DNA of 64,000 bases from Sinohyriopsis cumingii (Eukaryota > Mollusca > Bivalvia > Unionida > Unionidae), in the NCBI GenBank assembly GCA_028554795.2, contig CM068841.1, positions 21,686,308-21,750,307 on the forward strand, given 5' to 3'. Numbering within the stretch: position 1 is the first letter of the stretch; the number at the start of each line of letters is the position of its first letter. Below, piece by piece: positions 51,223 through 64,000 of the stretch. The notes below the pieces were generated by a model that did not search any database, had not been told where the DNA came from, and saw only the letters and a program-made list of their open reading frames with translations. Position numbers and translations under genes: made by a program.

Positions 51223-51240
51223 GCAATATCTAAACACATG
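50283..51240. repeat. Microsatellite cluster: (GTAT)n, (GT)n, (AT)n and (ACAT)n
   Basis: (GTAT)n with internal (GT)n at about 50638-50767, then a long AT/ACAT compound array at about 50923-51218. Tyr/Ile-rich frames on both strands here are not genes. Confidence 0.9.
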
Positions 51241-51499
51241 ACTGAGAGAACTCATTGCAAACGAGATATATATGCAACATAGATTAAGAGAGGAAAATAA
51301 AGTAATTGGAAATATTTACATTCGACTGTAACGATTTAAATGGATTATCATGTTCTCTCTCACTTTGAACACATGTAGAGATAATTTATAAGATCGAAAT
51401 GAAATTGGTCCATTTCCCTAATTTACTGAACAAGCATAGTATCACATATCGTTGTCAAGGTCATTTGTTCTTCTGTACATTGTGTCTATGTTCCATCAG

Positions 51500-54400
51500 C
51501 CACCACACACATGAATGCCTACCATGATTGATCATCCATAGAATCTAAGATGTCCACTCTCTTGCCCAAAAGGATATGAAGTAATGAGTCATTGTCCTGA
51601 CCAAAAAGCCAGTGCGAGTCTAGAATGTCCATTGCATCTATTAGTTTCTCAAACATAGTATTACGTTCGTCGTTTAGGGCTTGGCAGTATAGTAACATAT
51701 GCTTGGCTCTGTCTGTAGTTAATCTTTTGCAGAGTTTACATTTATATTCATTCTCTGTTGAAATTGAAAACAAAGTTAAATAGGCAATGTTAGCGAAAGT
51801 CCAAGTTTTATCAAGAAAACATTTACCAAGCTTCCAGACAGCAAGTGGTTGAAGACTAGTATGGACACTTGCATAATGTAAAAGTTCAGGTCTCATTTCA
51901 AGTTTAGATATCCATATTGATTCTTCGCAGCAGTGACCTGACGTTTCAATATTCCTCCTTCAGACTGGTTTCGGGACAGAATATAGGCTGTTTACGTATA
52001 GGTGAAAAAAACCGCCAAGCTGGTATTTGAAAAGAATACGACATATATCTTTAACAAAACCTACGCTCTCGCTCTCGTGCATCAGGAAGTCAAGAATTCT
52101 TCTGTTGAATATAATTTTCCATGCTAGTGAACCATTAGCTCTGCAGATTTTATTGAAGAAACCTAATTTGATTTTACCTACAGGTCCCTCAACTGACCAC
52201 AGTCCAAGACTGCTAATTGTTTGTTTCTGTAGAAGAGCGCTGATCAAGCCCTATAATTCTTCTTGCAGCTTTTCTTTGACATACTTCTAGATCATATACT
52301 TGTGACTAGCTCAAGTTGGACCATATTTCGCATCCATATGTCATTGCAGGTAGTACTATTATTTGGTACCATATTTTAGTACTGTTAACTGGATTCATTC
52401 CATCCTTTCCAATGCCAGTCCCAACAACGGAATAAAATACTGATCTTCCTTTATCACAAGCATTTTTTACTGCAGCAGTATTAGAAAGATCTGTGGAGAG
52501 AGTAACCCCAGCATAGGTTCTAGAAGAGACTATTGGAATCCTTTTATCTCCGAGCATGAACTTATATTTTTGCATGATTTTTTTCTTCGAAAATATGACA
52601 ATATTGCTTTTATCAGCATTATACCGGAGTCTCCACTTTGATGCATAGTCATGGAGGTTGAGAAGCAAAACACACATACCATTAAATGACGAAGATAGCA
52701 AGGATGTATCATCCGCTAGTAAAACACAGGGATACTTAAGGTACCAACTTGTATTCCAGATTTTGCTGACTCCAGCAAGGATATTAGGTCATTTATCATG
52801 ACTAAGAATAGCCATGCTGATAGCGTTCTTCCTTGTCCTACCCCTTAATTGACTGAGTATGGTTTCGAATGATGCCCGTTGAGCAGAACAAGGGCTTTAA
52901 GTTCTCGAAAAGAATTTTTAATCAATCTCCACAGTTTTCCTTTAACTCCGAGATAGAATAGTTTATAAAAGAGGCCATCATGCCATACCGTATTATAGGC
53001 CTTCGCATTATCCAGGAATGCAGCATAAACGTTTGATTGACCTTCTAAATAATGGGCTATTCCCTCTTTTATAATAAAGGCTGCAGTGATGTCACTGCAT
53101 TCGCTTCGAAATCCCTATTGTAAAGGATGAGGGAAATTGATCCTTTCACTAAAAAGAATTAGCCTTTTCAACAATATTTTTTCAAATAATTTTTGAAAAA
53201 CTGGAACCATTGAGATATCTCTATAGTTATTCATATCTTGTCTGTCTTTTTTCCCACCTTTAAAGATGGGTATAACATTTACAGTTTTGATATAGTCAGG
53301 ATAGGTTTCCAAGGAAATTATGCTATTATACACTTTGCACAAAATAGAACTAATCGATTGACAGGCAAACATTAAATGATCTGCATATATTTTATCATGT
53401 CCACATGATTTATTTTTCTTCAGCTCTCGTACAGCCTCTTCAATGTCTTTCAGTAATATGGTTTCACACATATCCTTATCTGCTCTGTCATCAATATTTG
53501 AATCAACAATATTCTTCATTTTGTTTCTAATTTCAGCTGCAAATGATTCGTTAAAATGAATATCTGGCATTTCAGTACCTAAAATTTTAAAATGCTGGCG
53601 CCACGCGTCACGAATCAAATCAGAGTCCCGTACTATTTGTCCTTCCACTTTTAGTTCAGAAATATATTGTCTCTGACCCTTCTTATGAAGTCTTACTATT
53701 CTGTAGAATTTCTCTACATCCAGTTCTGCAGTTTTTCCAGCTCATTGAATTGTTCCTGTTCGTATTAGTCTTTTGCCTTGTTTAATTGGTTTCTGAATTT
53801 TCTTTTCGCATTTTTATATTCTGCATAAATTTTTAATTGTGTACCACGTGGCCGTTCTTCTTTTATGCATAACGCTCGTTTTCCTCTCATCTCTTTATGT
53901 AGTTCAGCCACATTAATAAATTTCCAGTAAGGTTTTAAGTTTGGCAGGAAGGTTTTCTTTGGAAGAAGTTTGTCAGCTGTATTGTGTAAAACAGTCGCAA
54001 CAGTAACTAGGGCGTTTTGTACATCTAAAATGTTGTGTAAAAATAGCTCCACTGAGTTTAAGTGCTCGTTGGTTTCACTTTTGTACCGCTCCTGCTGTTC
54101 TGAAGAAGCTTTGCGCCAATTGATTGTAACTGGATATCTGGAAAATGTTGATTCCAGGAGTTCGTCTGGAACTAACAACTCTGCTCGTGCAGGTAAATGA
54201 TCAGATAGTTTGAGATGATGGTCATCTTCAATATTGGCACTACGGACTAAATCTATTTTGGAGGAGGGAATCAAAATGTAGTTAATCAAGGACGAGTATT
54301 TGCCGTCTGATGAGCAATATGTATAACCTGGTATTCCAGAAGGGAAAATATCACATGTTGACATTAGATGCCTATTTTTAAGAAAGGATTGAAGTATGTA

Positions 54401-56700
54401 ACCTTTACCATTTGTACTTTTTGAAATCACTTTTTTGTGTAGCTCCGCATTAAAGTCACCGCAGATAATCACTAAACCTTTTTGACTATATTCATCATAA
54501 AGGCATTCCACAGTTTCCATTATTTCTTTATGATCATCTAATGAGGCGTTTGTGGAAAGAAACCACACACAGAACAAAAACAATCTGATAGCGCGCAGGC
54601 TAATTTCAACTGCAATAACTCTGTCGTTCCCGATGTTATTCATAGGACGAACCGGTAATGATTTCCGATAGAAAATTGCAGTTCCTCCAAATCCAGAGGG
54701 ACGCTTTCTTTCCTATGGACATGTATCAATTATGTTATCCGGTCTCGAAAAAGCAGTAAATGTCCTGTCAATGCTTTGAAAAAATTGCAGTTACTCTGGA
54801 TATAGCCAATGCTCTTGTATGCATACAATATCTACCGTAGGAAGTAATGAACAGAGATAAGGCGTTCCTGTCATAATGCCCTTCGCATTCCAAGTCATTA
54901 TGTTTAGAGTAGTCATTCAATAAGTAAACAAAAGCTTTTCCACATGCAATTTAGAGATACGGGATCATTTATCTCTCATACCATTCTCTGGCTATACAAA
55001 TTCCGGCCAAAATCCATGCTGTAAAGATTTGGTAAGCAGATTTTCCGGAATAGTGACACAAACGGTATAAGTTTCTCCATTCCTATTTGACCACTTTTTA
55101 AGAATCCTAATATTTGTGATCTTTACTCCTCGATTGTATGCATGTCTGTGTATTACATGATTTAGCTCTTCTGGGCCATAGTCTGCTTTAATTCGAGATA
55201 ACAACAAAGATTTTGTTTTCAAACTCCTCTTCATTCCACTGAATGGCATAGTACTGATTCGTACCTGGATTGGTTTCGAATTATTATTATTCACATCATT
55301 CATGTCATTGTTTGTCAGTGGAGAATTTCTAGCATCCGATAATTGATTCTGATTAGTGTGATTAGAGTGATTTTCCTTCTCAACAATTTTCTTTTCAAAT
55401 GTTCTTCCTTTACCTGCTTCACATGTTACAGCAGGTGATGTAGTGTTAGGGGTTTGTGCTACTTGAGATTGCATCAAACCTTCAGTACGAATCTTGTATG
55501 TTGGTAGCCTAAGCCGGTACTTTTATATTCTTGTTGATCTGACATAATCCTATTTCGGGATTCTAGATGATGGCTATCAATTACACTTGTATTCGGAGCT
55601 GTATTTGGTGTACCAGATGTATTTGAAGATGGGCAAGAAGATCTGGTCATATTTGCATAGGAGCAAGACAGCTGTATAAAGTTTGTAAGTTGGAGCTGAA
55701 TTCCACGCATCTGTGCACTTACTGTCTCAATTTGTTTCGCGTTTACAACTTGTAGCTTTTCGATTATCATTGCCTGGCTCTTTATTACGTCTGCCATTGC
55801 ATGTAGGTCAGATTCCAAACGCAATTCCGACTCTCTTGCCTTGTCAATGCTCGATTCGAGTCTTTTAATTTTCTCATCCTTACTTTGTATCATCCCATCC
55901 AAACGAACGATGTCCTTCCTCATTCTCTTCATTTCTTCCATAATAATTGCACAATTGACATGTAGTTCATCTTTCACAAATTGTTTCAGATCAATAAATT
56001 TTTCATATTGCAATATGGGAATGATGGTTTCAACTCTCTCCAGTTGACTATTAATTCCACAATCACTGATTGATATATTACCTCTAACGGATCCGTGTCA
56101 CTCGACTGAACAATTTCTTGACTAGTTTCTTGCAGACTCTTTAAGCAACTGAAACTGTCTGTTCTACTCTGCTTTCCTTTTCCATATCTGGACATACATG
56201 CCTTTACTTCGCTAGTGTTACCATCTCCCTCTAGAAAATGAAATATTGCATATATGTCGTCTGCTATTTTGTCCTTCACCGGAGCACTACCAGAACGCGA
56301 TGTCCTCTCCACCAGTCGACCAGAAGGATAACTTGGATAGCTGAGCCTACCAATATCATGCAAAGAACTAAGAATATGACGAAGGGAAGTTACGTCAAGA
56401 CTACTCGATAACTCTCGCTTGGATAACTGTTTGTCCAATTTGCCATATTTTTCTCTTATTTCTGCAAGAATACAGCGTTCTAATTGAGAAGCGCACGGTA
56501 AATCACTATCAGAATCTTGGGTATCCTGAGTATACTGGGTATCATTGGTATCCATTTTGTCACTATATTCATTTATCAGGCCTAATTTGCAGGAAATTAG
56601 AATAATATATACAATGTATGTATGTAGGTATGTATGTATGTATGTATGTATGTATGTATCGATGAAATAATATATCAATCTACCTACCTACATAATCTAA
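51500..56700 (-). mobile_element. Non-LTR retrotransposon with ORF1 and ORF2, mutated
   Basis: Minus strand. ORF1 runs in three broken frames (about 56553-54992): an acidic start, a coiled coil (EEMKRMRKDIVRLDGMIQSK), and a basic C-terminus. ORF2 begins before 54643 with an APE endonuclease (VICGDFNAELHKK; SDHLPARAEL). RT follows (53648-53115 with NVIPIFKGGKKD and YRDISMVPVFQKLFEK; then 52701-52306) and then a C-terminal CKLC...H-type zinc motif (about 51780-51680). Several stops and frame changes; probably inactive. It is antisense in the integrin intron, with its 5' end within about 30-180 bases of the next exon and a (GTAT)n run at 56616-56656. Confidence 0.87.
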
Positions 56701-56731
56701 TCTAACTAATCTAAAATAATCTTTTTGAGAG

Positions 56732-56917
56732 ATATTGCAATCGGCGCTCCTTACGAGGATCAGGGTGTGGGTGCTGTCTACATCTACAACGGATACACCG
56801 GTGGATTATGGAGCAAATTTACGCAGAGAATTAGTGGAAAGGCGGTAAAGTCTGGGCTTATGGGTTTTGGGATCTCCTTTTCAAGGGCAATTGACACCAA
56901 TGACGACAAAGAGAATG
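56732..56917 (+). CDS. Integrin alpha exon with FG-GAP blade
   Basis: A 186 nt exon between TTGAGAG and GTGAGG, phase 1 to 1. With the base carried over it encodes DIAIGAPYEDQGVGAVYIYN, then a blade ending LMGFGISFSRAIDTNDDKEN. It completes one calcium loop and starts the next. Confidence 0.93.
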
Positions 56918-57590
56918 GTGAGGTTTTAAACATAGCTTATACAACTTCAGTTCCTAAAATTATCATTTCTTGTCTTGTGAGAAGAGGTGTCAATTCAAAT
57001 ACTGAGAGGTATATCTAGAATGGATTCCCTAGCAACAGCGTGGCTTGAATTTTGACCATGTTTCCAACCTATTTTCAGTTTCTCAGAAAGACAGAGACAC
57101 GTGGCATCAAGTTTGGGAGGACTGTTCCAATGGATATGCTCGTGGACAGTTCTGTCCGAGATGACCATCCTAATAGTAATGTGACTTCATAGGAAACCAG
57201 GTGCAAACCCTATTATCGACTATTTCTTCAGAACGGCTTAGCCAGCCTTCATCAATTTGACAGGAACGTCTAATTGGTCATGCTTTTCCTTAAATGAGGA
57301 TGCAACCACTTGCATCATGGCAACAGGGTCTTTCGAGTTTGAACAACCGGTCCCCTGACCTATTTCGTACAAATTTGACTGGAACCAATCTTGATTGTAA
57401 ATCTTGGCCAGTGACAGCTACATGAATACGAGTACTTTTTGTTAACTGTCTTCTCGTGGTAATGTCGATAACGAAAACCACTCAACTGATCGTGTACGTA
57501 TTAATATCTGATCTTCAAGTGTCACAGGTAAGCGTGCATATTTATTTATTTAGTGTCATGTTTCATCCCTTGCATAGGGAGACCGATAGG
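56918..57590. other. Integrin intron, featureless
   Basis: No gene or repeat recognised. Confidence 0.5.
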
Positions 57591-57597
57591 TAGAAAC

Positions 57598-58348
57598 TGT
57601 GAGATGTTGATAATCCATGCGTACGATCATGCTTGGTTGTGTGATCTGATAGTCCATGCGTACGATCATGCTTGGTTGTGTGATTCGATAGTCCATGCGT
57701 ACGATTATGATTGGTTGTGTGATCCGATAGTAATCTTGATGGTCCATGCGTACGATCATGCTTGGTTGTGTGATCTGATAGTCCATGCGTACGATTATGC
57801 TTGGTTGTGTGATCTGATAGTCCATGCGTACGATCATGCTTGGTTGTGTGACCTGATAGTGATCCGATAGTCCATGCGTACGATTATGCTTGGTTGTGTG
57901 ATCCGATAGTCCATGCGTACGATCATGCTTGGTTGTGTGATCCGATAGCCCTTGCGTACGATTATCCTTTGGTAGTGTGATCCGATAGTCCATGCGTGCG
58001 ATCATGCTTGGTTGTGTGATCCGATAGTCCATGCGTACGATCATGCTTGGTTATGTGATCTGATAGTGATCTGATAGTCCATGCGTACGATTATGCTTGA
58101 TTGTGTGATCCGATGGTCCATGCTTACGATCATGCTTGGTTGTGTGATCCGATAGCCCATGCGTACGAGCATGCTTGGTTGTGTGATCCTATAGTCCATG
58201 CGTGCGATCATGCTTGGTTGTGTGATCTGATAGTGATCTGATAGTCCATGCGTACGATCATGCTTGGTTGTGTGATCTGATAGTCCATGCGTACGATCAT
58301 GCTTGGTTGTGTGATCTGATGGTCCGTGCGTACGATTATACTTGGTTA
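57598..58348. repeat. Minisatellite, 39 bp unit, about 18 copies
   Basis: Units with GATAGTCCATGCGTACGATC and ATGCTTGGTTGTGTGATC, some with a 9-10 bp insertion (GTGATCTGATA). Frames on both strands are artefacts of the 39 bp period. Confidence 0.95.
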
Positions 58349-58456
58349 AGCATGCTTTAATGTACAAGTTTGTTTGATAAAATAGTGGATTCAAAACTTA
58401 TTATGCGATCAATAAAGTAAGTCAAATCATTGTTCTTTGTTCGATTCTATCTTCAG

Positions 58457-58678
58457 ATGTTGCAGTTGGAGCCTTTCTTTCCGGTCACGTGGTCCTACTA
58501 CAAAGCCGGCCCGTCATCCAACTTAACGGAGAAATTCAGCTGGATTCTAACAAAATTACCACAGTCCTTAACCTTCCAAGTCTGAAAAATTATACCGTGA
58601 ACTCAAACAAGTCATATCCATATTTTGAATTTGAAATTAAGTTTAAATTTTCAGGGTCAACAGTTATCCAGAAAATAG
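58457..58678 (+). CDS. Integrin alpha exon (end of propeller, start of thigh domain)
   Basis: A 222 nt exon between TCTTCAG and GTATGT, phase 1 to 1. It encodes DVAVGAFLSGHVVLLQSRPV with the carried-over base, then IQLNGEIQLDSNKI and a beta-rich segment. LQSRPV(I) is the usual integrin alpha transition out of the last FG-GAP blade into the thigh domain. Confidence 0.93.
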
Positions 58679-59469
58679 GTATGTTTCATATACATTTGCG
58701 AAAAGTTAGGAATATTATATTTATTAATACTATTCTACGAAAACTGGTAAATGTGACCGATATACTTCATCATTAGGCATAAGTGTTTTACCATTGTTTT
58801 TGGCAATTATTTAGCTGCACCAGGGCCGCGTTCGTTGAGAACAGTGTTAAGTGGTGAACTCTGCTCAATGGGGCAATCTGGGCTGTAGCTAACTGGAAAG
58901 TGAAATAACTCGTAGCGGGCTAATCATTCAATATATGCTTCGCTCACAGAAGAGTTTGCTTAGGAATATACTTGTACGATTATATGCATGGCTTTGATGA
59001 AAGATGTCCTGACGTAGAACTGTGTCAGCATACAATTTCGGTTCTTTTTTTTTTTTGGCACTATCGTTTCACTATTGGGTTTTGCCTCTTGTCTAAAACG
59101 TGAAATAACGCAGTGTAAATGTACCGGCATTGTTTTAGAAAATTTAGTTGACTCGTGATTTATTCCGCCATATCCTAAAGAACAGGCTTTTTTTTCCTTT
59201 TTTTACAATATAACCGTTATTGAGAATCGTTCTCGAAACTCTGATATCAAATTTTTATCATACTATTGAATCAATTTTTAAATGTAACTACTTTATTTCC
59301 ACGGAATATTCCCGGATATGTTAAAAACGTTCTTTTCAACGAAACTATGATTTACAACACCTGCGCTGAGTAACATGATACTCTAGACCTTTGGGTATAA
59401 CTGTAGATATTTATGGTTATGGTGACCTGAAGAATAATATCCGTACATAAGTATTGTTTGTTTCTTTAG
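58679..59469. other. Integrin intron, featureless
   Basis: No gene or repeat recognised. Confidence 0.5.
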
Positions 59470-59621
59470 TACTGAATGTAACAGCTCGTGTAGACACTTT
59501 GAAAGAGCAACAAAGATTTTCATTCTTACAAAACAACAAGGAGACTTTGGAAGCTACCTTCAGCCTTTCTATTGAACAGGGAACAACAGCCCGCACACCT
59601 GAAGTAAAGGTGTTGGTAAAG
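59470..59621 (+). CDS. Integrin alpha exon (thigh domain)
   Basis: A 152 nt exon between TTCTTTAG and GTAATC, phase 1 to 0. It encodes LNVTARVDTLKEQQRFSFLQ, then LSIEQGTTARTPEVKVLVK, which fits the thigh domain following the SRPVI exon. Later exons are not seen before the window ends. Confidence 0.8.
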
Positions 59622-59899
59622 GTAATCTATTTTTTCTGTAATGTGCAGTTTTAACGAGCTGTAAATTGACTTCAGATATTGCTAAAGCATCACTAAGACC
59701 TATATGCGTTTCAACTCACCTCTACGAAGTCCGTAGATCGCTCTCACATATATATTTCACGCTTTATTCACATGGGTAAACATTTTGTGCATCAAGGTCA
59801 TTTCTCAAGTTATGTGCATTGTTGAATCATCCAACTACATAATTATATGTATCTCTAGTGGAACCACGCTCTTTCCACAAAAGATGATCACTATGACTA

Positions 59900-63870
<3,971 letters not shown>

Positions 63871-63874
63871 AAGA

Positions 63875-64000
63875 TAAAGAATTGTCCCGGTTTTCCTCAC
63901 TGGCTATACTAGCTATTTATGTTTAAAAACAGTATATCTTAGTACTGTTAAAAGCACTTCTAATTCCATTTATTTTGGTGTATGATTGATGGGTGTAATA
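63875..64000. repeat. Dispersed repeat, truncated by the window end
   Basis: Matches 40055-40195 in direct orientation (TTTATTTTGGTGTATGATTG shared with a few changes). Confidence 0.65.

Noticed and set aside
50852-51239. Tyr/Ile-rich ORFs on both strands
   Set aside because: Direct translations of AT/ACAT microsatellite.
57598-58348. CRISPR-like regular repeats
   Set aside because: The 39 bp units are contiguous with no variable spacers and lie in an animal intron; it is a minisatellite.

Overview
This is a stretch of an AT-rich, repeat-dense animal genome, most likely a lophotrochozoan and probably a mollusc (an inference from the repeat style and gene content, not proven). Two things dominate it: a very well preserved 20.5 kb Polinton/Maverick (adintovirus-like) element, and the middle exons of a host integrin alpha gene with long introns full of retroelements.

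Layout. 1-7366: left flank without recognisable exons, holding microsatellites, a tRNA-derived SINE, an inverted pair of a dispersed repeat, an 88 bp tandem duplication and a 42 bp minisatellite. 7367-27861: the Polinton, flanked by the 6 bp target duplication TACATG and bounded by 352 bp terminal inverted repeats (TIRs) that differ at only one position by eye. 27868-29037: right flank. 29038-59621: seven integrin alpha exons on the + strand whose splice phases all agree. The introns contain a CR1/L2-like LINE (30.2-33.5 kb), a decayed LINE (34.3-36.1 kb), two minisatellites, SINEs, a decayed relic of a second virus-like element (about 45.2-49.7 kb) and a second long LINE with ORF1 and ORF2 (51.5-56.7 kb). 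59622-64000: mostly featureless intron or flank.

Inside the Polinton the order is: a small minus-strand gene in the left end; a Q/E-rich coiled-coil gene; a minus-strand zinc-knuckle gene; protein-primed DNA polymerase B; two BIR (IAP-type) genes; a duplicated F-box-like pair; small overlapping genes, one with a membrane anchor; the FtsK/HerA-type packaging ATPase; two basic core-like proteins; a conserved Polinton protein; the retroviral-type integrase with a chromodomain; a two-helix membrane protein; minor capsid (penton-like) protein; a pVI/pX-like minor virion protein; the double-jelly-roll major capsid protein; a Cys/His protein; the adenain-type protease; then three small coiled-coil genes at the right end. 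Replication, integration, packaging, maturation and capsid genes are all open, so the copy could be a recent integrant of a virus-like element. Many internal genes carry TATAAAA boxes that overlap the end of the gene upstream.

The most unusual signal is that the five outer genes (one minus-strand gene in the left end, the 8187 gene and the three right-end genes) are each followed by a perfect 16 nt histone-mRNA-type 3' stem-loop, in four of the five cases or nearly so with ACCCA after it, and a purine-rich histone-downstream-like element. The three right-end genes also share a repeated promoter module. Core genes lack the stem-loop, and at least some have AATAAA instead. This suggests two expression classes, one of them coupled to host S-phase histone mRNA processing. 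I do not know this to be described for Polintons.
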